From NCBI RefSeq assembly GCF_958431955.1, contig NZ_CAUASN010000004.1, forward strand, positions 1 to 64,000: a stretch of DNA of 64,000 nt, read 5' to 3'. Under the pieces are notes generated by a model that ran no database searches, had not been told where the DNA came from, and was given only the letters and a program-made list of their open reading frames with translations. Shown one piece after another: positions 18,067 to 26,738 of this stretch (position 1 is the stretch's first letter; every line of letters begins with the position of its first letter). Both the position numbers and the translations under genes were made by a program. Source of the DNA: an uncultured Adlercreutzia sp. (GTDB lineage Bacteria; Actinomycetota; Coriobacteriia; Coriobacteriales; Eggerthellaceae).

Positions 18067-19929
18067 ATGGAACTGTCTCGTAGGAACTTTCTTGCCGGCG
18101 CCGGTGCCGCGAGCGTGCTCGGCGTGATGGGCTTGGCCGGCTGCGCTCCCGAGACCAAGGCGACCGCCTCCGCGGGCGCCGCCGAGGGCGATCTGAGCGC
18201 CACGGGCTCTGCCGCCGCGCGCCCCGATTACTACATGTGCGACGAGGACTGGCTGGGTACCGCCCCCGAGATCGCGGCCGATGCCATCACCCAGACGAGC
18301 GACTTCGACGTCGTGGTGGTCGGCGGCGGCCATGCCGGCACCCAGGCGGCGCTCGCGGCGGCCCAGGAGGGCGCGAAGGTGGCCGTCATCGAGAAGCACA
18401 ACGACGGCGAGATCGTCTACCGCGGCGACGACATCTGCTCGTACAACTCCAAGATGCTGGAGGCGTGGGGCTTCGGCCCGTACGACCTCGACGAGATCGT
18501 CAACGAGTACGTGCGCCGCGCCAACGGCCGCTGCAACACCGAAGTCATCCGCTCGTTCGTGTACAACTCCGGCGAGATGATGGACAACCTGGCCTCGCTC
18601 ATCCCCGACACCTCCAACGTGTTCGACTACGCCGGCAACGAGTGCATCGTGCAGATCGCCTACGACAAGCCGAACGGCTCGGACTACCCCGTGGAGATCT
18701 CCGGCTACAAGATGTGGGCCTCCACCGTGCAGACCGTGGGCACCCAGAACGCGCAGCCGGTGGGCAAGGCGGGGCTGACCGAGGTGTCGCGCCTCACCGA
18801 GATCGAGACCTACTGCCGCGACGCCGCCGAGGACCTGGGCGCCGAGTGGCACTGCGGCATGACCGCCGTGCGCTGCCTGTCCGATGACTCCGGCGCCGTC
18901 ACGGGCGTTATCGCCGAGGACGCCGAGGGCAACTACGTGCAGTTCAACGCCGCCAAGGGCGTTATCCTGGCCACGGGTGACTTCGGCGCCAACCCCGACA
19001 TGGTGTGGGAGCTGTGCTCCGAGTGCGCCGAGAACGCCATGCGCCACGGCGTGGACCGCGAGCGCCTCACCGGCATGACCGACTGCGACGGCTCGGGCCA
19101 CAAGATGGGCTGCTGGGCCGGCGGCGCCATCGAGAGCCACCCGCGTCCGGTGGCCGGCGACGCGCCTTCCATCTCCTTCGGCCCCTGGGGCTCCACCCCC
19201 TGCCTGTGGCTGAACTGCAAGGGCGAGCGCTTCATGAACGAGTCCTTCGCCGGCCTGGTGCTGGCCCAGTCGGTGCGCCAGCCCATCGACCAGGAGGCGG
19301 CCATGCCGGGCAACTTCGCCATCATGGACAAGAAGCATATGGACTACATCAAGGCGGGCGGCCTGGACCACGGCGCTCCCAACTGGGGCTTCCCTGAGGG
19401 CATCGAGGAGTACGAGGCCCAGATGAACGCCGCCGATCCGGCTGCCGGCACCGTGACCGTGCGCGGCCTGGAGATCGCCAACCGCGGCATGGCCATGACC
19501 AACGACGTGTTCGTCGGCTCCACGGTGGAAGAGGTGCTGACGAACGCCGGCCTGACGGGCGAGGCGCTCGAGAACGCCAAGGCCGCCGTCGAGCGCTACA
19601 ACGAGCTGTGCGCCGCCGGCAAGGACACCGACTTCGGCAAGCCGGCCGACAACCTCATCCCCATCGACGAGGCCCCGTTCTACATTGCCGCCCAGAACAC
19701 CCCGAACCTGTACGGCCCGGGCCTGAACACGCTGGCCGGCCTGTGCGTGAACGGCAACATGCAGGTGCTGACCGCCTCGAAGAACGAGGTGATTCCCGGC
19801 CTGTACGCCGTGGGCAACACCATGGGCGAGCGCTACGGCAACGCCTACAACTGCCCCTCGGCCGGCAACAACATGGGCAACGCCATGACAAGCGGCCGCG
19901 TGGCCGGCAAGCACGCCGCCGCGAACTAG
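18067..19929 (+). CDS. Tat-exported fumarate-reductase-like flavoprotein (lipoprotein)
   Basis: A 620-residue FAD_binding_2 flavoprotein. The Tat signal LSRRNFLAGAG and lipobox LAGC near residue 26 predict export and lipid anchoring. The FAD loop is VVVVGGGHAGTQAALAAAQEGAKV; GVILATGDFGANPDMV is the second dinucleotide element. The C-terminus, MGERYGNAYNCPSAGNNMGNAMTSGRVAGKHAAAN, closes the FAD site. Extra Cys/Tyr-rich segments distinguish it from the flavoprotein at 6993. The substrate is unknown; it is a presumed menaquinone-linked reductase or dehydrogenase acting outside the cell membrane. Confidence 0.85.
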   Translation: MELSRRNFLAGAGAASVLGVMGLAGCAPETKATASAGAAEGDLSATGSAAARPDYYMCDEDWLGTAPEIAADAITQTSDFDVVVVGGGHAGTQAALAAAQEGAKVAVIEKHNDGEIVYRGDDICSYNSKMLEAWGFGPYDLDEIVNEYVRRANGRCNTEVIRSFVYNSGEMMDNLASLIPDTSNVFDYAGNECIVQIAYDKPNGSDYPVEISGYKMWASTVQTVGTQNAQPVGKAGLTEVSRLTEIETYCRDAAEDLGAEWHCGMTAVRCLSDDSGAVTGVIAEDAEGNYVQFNAAKGVILATGDFGANPDMVWELCSECAENAMRHGVDRERLTGMTDCDGSGHKMGCWAGGAIESHPRPVAGDAPSISFGPWGSTPCLWLNCKGERFMNESFAGLVLAQSVRQPIDQEAAMPGNFAIMDKKHMDYIKAGGLDHGAPNWGFPEGIEEYEAQMNAADPAAGTVTVRGLEIANRGMAMTNDVFVGSTVEEVLTNAGLTGEALENAKAAVERYNELCAAGKDTDFGKPADNLIPIDEAPFYIAAQNTPNLYGPGLNTLAGLCVNGNMQVLTASKNEVIPGLYAVGNTMGERYGNAYNCPSAGNNMGNAMTSGRVAGKHAAAN

Positions 19930-19978
19930 CGGACACGGAGCGGCCCCGTCGGCCGACCCCGAACCTACCCTCCCTCAA

Positions 19979-20010
19979 GCGCCCCGCACCCTCCGCGGGG
20001 CGCTCTGCTT
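19979..20010. terminator. Terminator between convergent flavoprotein and Dabb genes
   Basis: A 9-bp stem GCGCCCCGC (19979-19987) pairs with GCGGGGCGC (19995-20003) around a 7-base loop, followed by TCTGCTTCCC. It may serve both directions. Confidence 0.55.
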
Positions 20011-20095
20011 CCCATAAGCCGGCTTCCCTGCAGCCGAACCCCCGTCCCCGGAAACCGGCCCGGAGCGCACTTTCCAGGGACGACGCGGCAAACGT

Positions 20096-20752
20096 TTAGG
20101 CGAGGGAGGTCAAAAACGCCTTTTCGACGGGGATATAGGGGGTCATTTGCATATCCGCAACGCACTCCACGCAATCGGACTGCACGAGGCGCAAGTACCC
20201 CCAATGATAGGGCGATGTCATGTACTTCCCCAGGAAGGTTGCCGCAGTGTCGAAATCGCAGTCGTACACGTAGTTCCAGGGCACTGCCCCCGCGGAATCA
20301 AACACCTCCGAGATCTGCATGTTCACGAGACCGGGCACATACTCCCCCACCTCGAGCAGCCGGCGCCGCATATTCTCCACCTGCTCGGGAGCCACTCCAT
20401 CAACGAGGTGCACGAGCATGACGCGATGACAAGCGCTCTCGTCACCTTGCAGCCTCTCCTCTCCGGGACCGTAGGCCACAAACGTCATATCCCCCATGAC
20501 CGCTTCCTCCAAAAGAGACCTCAGGGCCTCCCATGTCTCAGATGCAGCGGCGTCGTCGTAGTCGGCACGCTCGGCAAAGCCGAGTTCGCAGAACAGTTCA
20601 CCGGCATTGCTCGGGGAGTCCTCGGGCACGATCTCGCAGGCAAATGTTGGGGCCAGCCGGCCGCACAGCTCGCGAGCGGCATCGCGAATCTCCGACTTTT
20701 GGTCGGCAGATGCGTCTTCGGCGAACTTCACAATATACAAGGCGTTTATCAT
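20096..20752 (-). CDS. Two-repeat dimeric alpha-beta-barrel (Dabb-like) protein, copy 1
   Basis: A 218-residue protein without a signal sequence. Two similar halves each resemble the stress-responsive dimeric alpha-beta barrel fold (first MINALYIVKFAEDASADQK, second ESACHRVMLVHLVDGVAPEQ with VPGLVNMQI). Its ATG overlaps the stop of the upstream Tat lipoprotein by four bases, so the two are coupled. The paralogue at 60124 shares SACHRV, FLGKYM and a conserved following P-(Y/F)-H. Dabb proteins are found among small-molecule enzymes (cyclases, monooxygenases, decarboxylases) and as stress proteins. Activity not predictable. Confidence 0.65.
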   Translation of the reverse strand: MINALYIVKFAEDASADQKSEIRDAARELCGRLAPTFACEIVPEDSPSNAGELFCELGFAERADYDDAAASETWEALRSLLEEAVMGDMTFVAYGPGEERLQGDESACHRVMLVHLVDGVAPEQVENMRRRLLEVGEYVPGLVNMQISEVFDSAGAVPWNYVYDCDFDTAATFLGKYMTSPYHWGYLRLVQSDCVECVADMQMTPYIPVEKAFLTSLA

Positions 20753-21288
20753 TGGTTGAGCACCTCCACATCGGCTTCACTCGCAAAATAGGAACGGTCG
20801 CGGCCTTCGAGTTTCTCCTCAAGCTCTCGCCACCAAGCCGTAACGCTCGCATCGCCATAGGAAATGGCCGCGGCAAGGGCCGGATACCCCTGGAAAGCCC
20901 ACGTGAACTCCAGCGTGTTGTTGCTTGCGGGATCGGTGAGCCAAATCGGCGGAGCTATCACCGCCCGATCGAGCGTCATGGATTTTTCGGCAGCGACGGC
21001 CTCGAAGTGCTCGAGATACGCATCGTGCACCTCGCGACCAAGCCCCGGCTTCGCCACCAAGCGGTCAACGAGGTAAATTACCGGCCTCGCAAAGTTCTCG
21101 TCTTCCACCGGTGCCGTTTCGGCAAGGTCGGTGTCCGGCTCTGCCTCTGGAGCAGCCGCCGATTCCTTCGCCACTTGCGCTTGCCGATCGGCACACCCCC
21201 CGAGCAGCCCCGCGCCTACCGCCGCGCACCCGGCCGTAGCGCCAACCTCGAGAAATCTTCTGCGCGAGACAATGAAATTCCTTCCCAT
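20749..21288 (-). CDS. Tat lipoprotein of the Dabb module, copy 1
   Basis: A 179-residue protein starting at ATG 21288 behind AGGAGG. The Tat motif VSRRRFLEVGA and a lipobox-like LGGC (residues about 28-31) predict an exported lipoprotein. An Ala/Glu-rich spacer follows, then a domain starting YLVDRLVAKPGLGREVHDAY with AVIAPPIWL and NTLEFTW. The domain may itself be an alpha-beta barrel. The paralogue at 60782 shares Y(L/I)VDRLV-KPG-G and AP--WL. No named family recognised. It is always first in the pair with the Dabb-like gene. Confidence 0.65.
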   Translation of the reverse strand: MGRNFIVSRRRFLEVGATAGCAAVGAGLLGGCADRQAQVAKESAAAPEAEPDTDLAETAPVEDENFARPVIYLVDRLVAKPGLGREVHDAYLEHFEAVAAEKSMTLDRAVIAPPIWLTDPASNNTLEFTWAFQGYPALAAAISYGDASVTAWWRELEEKLEGRDRSYFASEADVEVLNQ

Positions 21289-21461
21289 ACTTCCTCCTAT
21301 CGTTCTTCCTAATCCGATTCGCCTTCGCTCTCCTCCGGTCTGGTGCCGACGAGGTAAAAGCGCTAGAATCAGCAAGCGATATGGCGAGGGGACGCACTAT
21401 CACAGGCTTCATCTGTCGGCGAATCGGACACATCGGATGCTACCGCCGCCGCGGCAAACGA

Positions 21462-21476
21462 GTCGATCTCACGAAA
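21462..21476. promoter_or_regulatory. 15-bp motif shared with the second module
   Basis: GTCGATCTCACGAAA lies 56 bases before the LuxR start at 21533. The equivalent intergenic region of the second module has GTCTGTCTCACGAAA at 61473-61487, 67 bases before its LuxR start (13 of 15 identical). Since the rest of the two intergenic regions is not alike, this is a candidate operator of the paired regulators. Confidence 0.5.
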
Positions 21477-21532
21477 TTGCTTATATGGGAGAGATCGATC
21501 ATCCGAAACGGACGATTTGGAACGGAGGGGCC

Positions 21533-22732
21533 ATGCAAGTACATTTGCATGCGGAGCGAGTGGGGCTTTCCCATTCTTTGAAGATTGCAGTTGTCGATGC
21601 GGTGATCTGGGTATGGTTCTATCAGGTTTCCCATACCGACAGCGCGGCTTTTCTCGGACGAGGCAGCGCCTCTTGGTGCGATCGCATCATATTTGGGATC
21701 CTCGTCACCGCCATCGTGCTTCTGCTGCGCTGGGATCGCTTCCCCCGGCCCTTCCGCACCGCCGTTCCCCTCGGCACGAGTGCCGTGTGCGCCCTGCTCA
21801 TTGCGCTCGACGGCACCGAGTCTTTGCCCGACGCAGTTCACCTCGTCCTTCTGGCAATGCTCTCTATCGGCTCGTTTACCTGCCAGCTGCTGAGATTCGA
21901 CAACCTGGCCCGCGCGGAGAACATCCGAGCGCTGGCCCTCACTCTCACCGAATCCCTCGTGCTGTTCTACGCTCTCAATCTCGTTTTCGCGGAAACATCG
22001 GGGGCGCTGCGCAATGCCTACCTCATCGTGGCACCCCTCGTCCTGCTCGTCGGCCTGAGAGCCCCCGATGCCCCCACCCTTCACCTTCGGCCGCTCTCGA
22101 TAAAATCTCTTGCGGTGTTGCCGAACTTCCTCGTAGGGGCCTTCGGCGTTGCAGGAGGGTTCATCTTTATCGTGGGCACCCTGCGCGTACCGACGGGTCT
22201 GACAGACTTGCTGTACAGCCCCATGCCCACGTACCCGACCATGCTGCTGCTCTATATGGCGCTCTCCATTATCGTGGCCTCGGGGCTTCGGTTTCCGAAG
22301 GCATCGTATTTCTCGCTAGTGAACCTATCGTGGTCGATAGGCATCGCATTCGGCAGCGTGGTGATGAACGCGGGGCTGCAAGTACCCGAGAGCGTTTCCC
22401 TCCTGTTCGCCGCGGCGGCCATGATGAGTTTCTTCCTCTTCCAGAGCACGTGGATCGATCGCCCCGAACACGCCCCCTCGACTCCTGCCCAGCAAGTAGA
22501 GGACATCGCCGAGCACTTTGGCCTCACGAGACGAGAGAGGGAGGTTGCCGCGCTCCTCTTGGAAGGCCGCAGCCTTCGCCGCATCCAGGCAACGCTCTTC
22601 ATATCCGAGGGCACCGCGAAAACGCACGTGAAGCATATCTATGCCAAGCTGAACGTGCACACCAAACAAGAGCTTATCGACCTCTTCAACCAGCCCCCAG
22701 CGCCAATAGGCGGCAGCGCCCCGCGTCCGTGA
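21533..22732 (+). CDS. Membrane-anchored LuxR regulator of the Dabb module, copy 1
   Basis: A 399-residue protein with about 10 hydrophobic segments (residues 15-310) and a C-terminal LuxR domain (LTRREREVAALLLEGRSLRRI ... GTAKTHVKHIYAKLNV). The start at ATG 21533 follows GGAGGGG. It is shorter than the LuxR regulators at 8953 and 16124, and closest in length and sequence to the one at 61555 (398 residues; both have AVVDAVIWVWFYQ or ALDAIIWLWFHQ near the N-terminus). It is divergent from the Tat lipoprotein/Dabb pair, the presumed regulon. Confidence 0.85.
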   Translation: MQVHLHAERVGLSHSLKIAVVDAVIWVWFYQVSHTDSAAFLGRGSASWCDRIIFGILVTAIVLLLRWDRFPRPFRTAVPLGTSAVCALLIALDGTESLPDAVHLVLLAMLSIGSFTCQLLRFDNLARAENIRALALTLTESLVLFYALNLVFAETSGALRNAYLIVAPLVLLVGLRAPDAPTLHLRPLSIKSLAVLPNFLVGAFGVAGGFIFIVGTLRVPTGLTDLLYSPMPTYPTMLLLYMALSIIVASGLRFPKASYFSLVNLSWSIGIAFGSVVMNAGLQVPESVSLLFAAAAMMSFFLFQSTWIDRPEHAPSTPAQQVEDIAEHFGLTRREREVAALLLEGRSLRRIQATLFISEGTAKTHVKHIYAKLNVHTKQELIDLFNQPPAPIGGSAPRP

Positions 22733-22749
22733 ATTGCGGGGCGCTGCCG
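22711..22749. terminator. Strong hairpin terminator after the LuxR gene
   Basis: Two perfect 14-base arms (22711-22724 and 22736-22749; CGGCAGCGCCCCGC) overlap the LuxR stop codon. It lies between convergent genes and may terminate both. Confidence 0.65.
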
Positions 22750-22788
22750 CTTTAGCGGAACTGCCGGCTTGCGCTTGGCGGGGAGGTT

Positions 22789-23652
22789 CTACCCCAGAAG
22801 CGCGCAGACGTTTCCGAGGAGGGGCTCGAAGGAGACGCCGCGAGCCTCAAAGTCGGGCTGCTTGGCGGAGACGACCATGGCGTCGGCCGTGAAGTCGGCG
22901 GCGAAGCGCGTAGCCTCGGCCAGGTCGCGACCGGCCATTACCGCAGCCAGCAGCGTGCTGGCGAACACGTCGCCCGTGCCGTGCAGCATGTAGGGGAGCT
23001 TCGCGTTCGTGGTCTCGGTGAAGTCCACCGAGTCGCCCCACACGTAGTTGTGGATGAGCCCGTCGCCGTGTTCGATGCCCTTCAGCACCACGTTCTTCGC
23101 GCCGCGCTCGCGCAGCTCGAGCATCATAGCGCGCACGCCTTCCTCGTCCACGTCGGCTCCTTCCCATTCGCGGCCCAAAATGATGGCCGCCTCGGTCAGG
23201 TTCGGCGTGAGGATGTCGGCCCCCTGGGCCAGCTCGCACATGGCGGCCACCAGCTCGGGCGTGTAGGTGGGATACACCTTGCCGTGATCGGCCATCACCG
23301 GATCAACCACGCGCAGCGCGTTCGGGTAGGTCTCCCACACGTGGCGGATGATGTCCACCTGCTCGGGCGCGCCGAGAAAACCCGAGTACACCGCGTCCAG
23401 CTCCACGCCGATGCCCTGCCAAGCGGCCAGGTAGTCGGTAAGGATGTCGGTAGTATCGTGCATGTACCAGCCGGGGAAGGCCGTGTGGCTGGAGAACAGG
23501 CCCGTAGGCACGGGGCACACGTCGCAGCCGGCCGCCGACAGCACGGGGATGGCCACGCCGAGCGAGCACTTCCCGTAGCCGCACAGATCGTGGATAGCCG
23601 CCACGCGCGGGATGTAGGCGCCCTCGCGCTCGTAGAGTTTCGTTGCCGTCAT
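22789..23652 (-). CDS. pdxY: Pyridoxamine/pyridoxal kinase
   Basis: A 287-residue ribokinase-superfamily enzyme phosphorylating vitamin B6 vitamers. Family features: VAAIHDLCGYGKCSLGVAIPVLSAAGCDVCPVPTGL at the N-terminus, the SGFLG segment, VVDPVMADHGK and ILTPNLTEA, and the anion-hole motif HGTGDVFAS with the catalytic Asp. The start at ATG 23652 has an AGGAG site. It stands alone between a LuxR gene and a HerA-like ATPase. Confidence 0.88.
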   Translation of the reverse strand: MTATKLYEREGAYIPRVAAIHDLCGYGKCSLGVAIPVLSAAGCDVCPVPTGLFSSHTAFPGWYMHDTTDILTDYLAAWQGIGVELDAVYSGFLGAPEQVDIIRHVWETYPNALRVVDPVMADHGKVYPTYTPELVAAMCELAQGADILTPNLTEAAIILGREWEGADVDEEGVRAMMLELRERGAKNVVLKGIEHGDGLIHNYVWGDSVDFTETTNAKLPYMLHGTGDVFASTLLAAVMAGRDLAEATRFAADFTADAMVVSAKQPDFEARGVSFEPLLGNVCALLG

Positions 23653-23858
23653 GAGGTTCGCTCCTTTCGTCGAACGATCGGGAACGATTCTACCGCTGCG
23701 CGGGCACCACGGGCCCTAGGCTTTTCCGAACGGAAGGGGCATCTGGTTGGCCAACGCCTCCACAGGCCGTTGACAATTCCCCCGCCGCGGCGAGCGCCCA
23801 GCGCGAGCAGGCGTAGCATGGCGGCATGACTCCGATTGCCCACGAAAGCGAGGCTCCC

Positions 23859-25496
23859 ATGCTGGAAAACGATCGCGTCAAGGTAGCCCAGGGCGAGAAC
23901 CCCTGCTATCTGCTGCTTGACCAGGCGAATCGCCACGGACTCATCGCCGGCGCCTCAGGCACGGGCAAGACGGTCACCCTGAAGGTGCTGGCCGAGGGAT
24001 TCTCGCGCGCCGGGGTGCCGGTGTTCATGGCCGATGTGAAAGGCGACGTCACCGGCATCGCCCAAGCCGCCGACGACACGCCCGAGCTGCGCGAGCGCGC
24101 CGCCTCGCTCGGCGCCGAGGCCTGGCAGCCCCAAGGCTGCCCCACCCGCCTGTGGGATATGCTCGGCGACGGCGGCATCCCTGTGCGCATCACCGTGTCG
24201 GACATGGACCCCGACCTTCTGGCCCAGCTGCTCGACCTCACCGACGTGCAGGCCGGGGTGCTGTCTATCGCCTTCCGCGTGGCCGACGACAACGGCATGC
24301 TCATTATCGACCTGAAGGACCTGCGCGCCATGCTCACCTACCTGGCCGACCACGCCAAGGAGGTGGAAGCCGCCTACGGGCGCGTGTCCAGCCAGTCCAT
24401 CGGCGCCATCCAGCGGGCGCTGCTCACGCTGGAGGACGAGGGTGGCACCCTCTTCTTCGGCGAGCCGGCGCTCGATCTGGCCGACTGGCTCGCCTGCACC
24501 GACGATGGCCAGGGCGTCGTGAACGTGCTGGCCGCCGCGCGGCTCATGGCCAGCCCGCGCATCTACGCCATGTTCCTGCTGTGGATGCTCAGCGAGCTGT
24601 ACGAGACGCTGCCCGAGGTGGGCGATGCCGCCAAGCCGAAGTTCGTGTTCTTTTTCGACGAGGCACACCTTCTGTTCAACAACATGCCCCGCGAGCTGAC
24701 CGACAAGATCGTGCAGACGGTGAAGCTCATCCGCTCGAAGGGCGTGGGGCTCTACTTCATCAGCCAGTCGCCCTCCGACATCCCCGACGAGGTGCTCGCC
24801 CAACTTTCCAACCGCATCCAGCACGGGCTGCGCGCCTACACCCCCGCCGAGCAGAAGGCGGTGCGTGCCGCCGCCCAGGCCTTCCGCGAGAACCCGGCCT
24901 TCGATGCCGAGCAGGCGCTTCTGGAAGTGGGCACCGGCGAGGCGCTCGTGTCGTTCCTGAACGAGGAGGGGCAACCCTCGGTGGTGGAACGGGCGAAGGT
25001 GCTGCCGCCGGAATGCCTCATGGCCGCCGCCTCGCCCGCGACGCTGGAGGCAGTACGCGCCGAGGCAGCCCCGCTCATGGAGAAGTACGGGACCGCCATC
25101 GACCGCGAGAGCGCCTACGAGCTCATCAACGCCGAGCGGGCCGAAGCCGCCGAGGCCGACGCCCTGGCGCAGGAGAAAGCCGCCTTGGAAGCCGAGCGCG
25201 CCGCCTTCGAGAAGGAGAAGGCCGTCGCGGAGGCCAAGGCCCAAAAGGAAGCCCAGCGCCAGGCCGATGCGGCGGCGAAGGCGGCCGAGAAGGAAGCAGC
25301 CCGCGAGGCGGCGCTCGCCGAGAAGGAGGCGACTCGGGCTGCCCGGGAGGCCGAACGCGAGGCGGAGCGCGCCGCCAAGGCCGAGCAGAAGCAGCGTGAG
25401 CAGATGGCGAAAACGGTGAACTCGGTCATCGGCCAGATCGGCCGCGAGGCCGGCCGCCAGCTCATGCGCGGGCTTTTCGGCAACCTGCGCCGCTAA
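23859..25496 (+). CDS. HerA-like P-loop ATPase (DUF853)
   Basis: A 545-residue cytoplasmic protein. Walker A GASGTGKT lies at about residue 30 and Walker B VFFFDEAH near residue 265, with a conserved QSPSDIPDEVLAQLSNRIQHGLRAYTP sensor region, as in DUF853 HerA-type ATPases. The last 130 residues are an Ala/Glu/Lys-rich coiled coil. I prefer ATG 23859 (MLENDRVKV, GCGAGGC site), which aligns with the family start; ATG 23826 would add 11 residues. HerA relatives translocate DNA or move protein partners; this subfamily is uncharacterised. Confidence 0.8.
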   Translation: MLENDRVKVAQGENPCYLLLDQANRHGLIAGASGTGKTVTLKVLAEGFSRAGVPVFMADVKGDVTGIAQAADDTPELRERAASLGAEAWQPQGCPTRLWDMLGDGGIPVRITVSDMDPDLLAQLLDLTDVQAGVLSIAFRVADDNGMLIIDLKDLRAMLTYLADHAKEVEAAYGRVSSQSIGAIQRALLTLEDEGGTLFFGEPALDLADWLACTDDGQGVVNVLAAARLMASPRIYAMFLLWMLSELYETLPEVGDAAKPKFVFFFDEAHLLFNNMPRELTDKIVQTVKLIRSKGVGLYFISQSPSDIPDEVLAQLSNRIQHGLRAYTPAEQKAVRAAAQAFRENPAFDAEQALLEVGTGEALVSFLNEEGQPSVVERAKVLPPECLMAAASPATLEAVRAEAAPLMEKYGTAIDRESAYELINAERAEAAEADALAQEKAALEAERAAFEKEKAVAEAKAQKEAQRQADAAAKAAEKEAAREAALAEKEATRAAREAEREAERAAKAEQKQREQMAKTVNSVIGQIGREAGRQLMRGLFGNLRR

Positions 25497-25586
25497 GGCC
25501 CTTCGCAGACCCCGGGCCGCCATCGCGCAAAACAATCCGAGCGCCGAGCGCCGCCGCGAAGCAGGCCGGCGGCGACCCCGCTTTCC

Positions 25587-26648
25587 CTAGCGGTTCTCGA
25601 TGGCGCCGATGTTCTTCAGGGCGATCTCGATGCGCCCGTCCGGCGTGCTGAAGAACTCGATGAACTCGGGGTTCTCGCCGTACTCGGCGGGGAAGGTGAG
25701 CTCGATGCCCGTGTCGGTGCGGATCTTGTGGTTGCGCGTCACCTTCTTGGCCACCGCCTTCTCCACTACCACGCGCTCGGGCAGCGCGCCGGCGTCCACG
25801 GCCCTATCGAACCGCTCCTGGCACACCGGCTCGTCGGCGAACACCTCGCGCGCGAGCTGGCGCGCGTCCACCTCATCGGACTCCTCGGCGTTCTCGGCCA
25901 CGTAGGCCTTCGCCTTGGAGAGCGCCACGGCAGTGTTGGCGCCGTACTCCTCGGCCACCTCCTCCACCACGGTGGTCACGGCCTCGAGCACTTCCTTGCT
26001 GGAAGCCTCCATGGAGCACTGCAGCAGCCCGTCGGGAATGATCCAGCGCTTCTCGCCGGCAATCTCGCGCTCCTTGTCGCAGAACCACACGGCCATCGCG
26101 TCGGCGTCGATCAGCGCGAACGACGCCACCTTCTGCGACGGGTTCGGCAGAATGGCGTGGTGGCGCGCAATGGTGGTGGCGGTGTCGCCGAAGTCGTTGC
26201 TGCCCACCTCGTGCATGTAGGCCTGGCGGCTCTCCAGCAGGATGATGGCAAAGTACCGCGTGCCGCGCCCCTTGAAGGCGGCCTCAGCCTCCTCGTCGGT
26301 CATCTCGCGCACCGTCTGGTCCAGGTCGCCCTCGAAGTCGATAACGAGCAAGTCGCAGGAGGGCGTCTTCTCCATGCGCGACAACTCGCCCACCATGAAC
26401 TCGCCGATCTGCTTCGACAGGTCCACGAAGTCGCGCTCGCCGCGGAAGTAGGCGCGCAGCTCCTCGGCGAACAGGCTGTTCTCGGCGAAGGTGCCGCGCT
26501 TGCTATCCATATTTCCCACGGCGCGCTTGGCCTGGCTCGTCACGTAGCGCTTGGCGGTCTTGTTGCCCAAGTCCATCTCGGTCTGCGCGAACACGTTCAC
26601 GCAGGACACGAAGTCGAACACATGCAGAATGGCCTTGTTGATGTTCAT
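25587..26648 (-). CDS. Nucleoid-associated protein (NdpA/NA37 family)
   Basis: A 353-residue protein of the NdpA (37-kDa nucleoid-associated protein) family. It begins MNINKAILHVFD; the middle has RYFAIILLESRQAYMHEV and IARHHAILPNPSQKVASFALID, and the C-terminus shows the conserved GIELTFPAEY. Members bind DNA in the nucleoid; function is poorly defined. An AAGG site precedes ATG 26648. Confidence 0.75.
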   Translation of the reverse strand: MNINKAILHVFDFVSCVNVFAQTEMDLGNKTAKRYVTSQAKRAVGNMDSKRGTFAENSLFAEELRAYFRGERDFVDLSKQIGEFMVGELSRMEKTPSCDLLVIDFEGDLDQTVREMTDEEAEAAFKGRGTRYFAIILLESRQAYMHEVGSNDFGDTATTIARHHAILPNPSQKVASFALIDADAMAVWFCDKEREIAGEKRWIIPDGLLQCSMEASSKEVLEAVTTVVEEVAEEYGANTAVALSKAKAYVAENAEESDEVDARQLAREVFADEPVCQERFDRAVDAGALPERVVVEKAVAKKVTRNHKIRTDTGIELTFPAEYGENPEFIEFFSTPDGRIEIALKNIGAIENR

Positions 26649-26738
26649 GGGCAGCCTTTCGAGTCTTGCAAAGGGGGACGCTGGGCGCCGCGGGCCGACG
26701 GGCGGCCGGTGCGGCGGCGTTCCATTATAGCGGCGCGG

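Noticed and set aside
17833..19914. A 693-codon minus-strand frame opposite the flavoprotein
   Set aside because: Val/His/Gly-rich shadow of the flavoprotein; no start signal.
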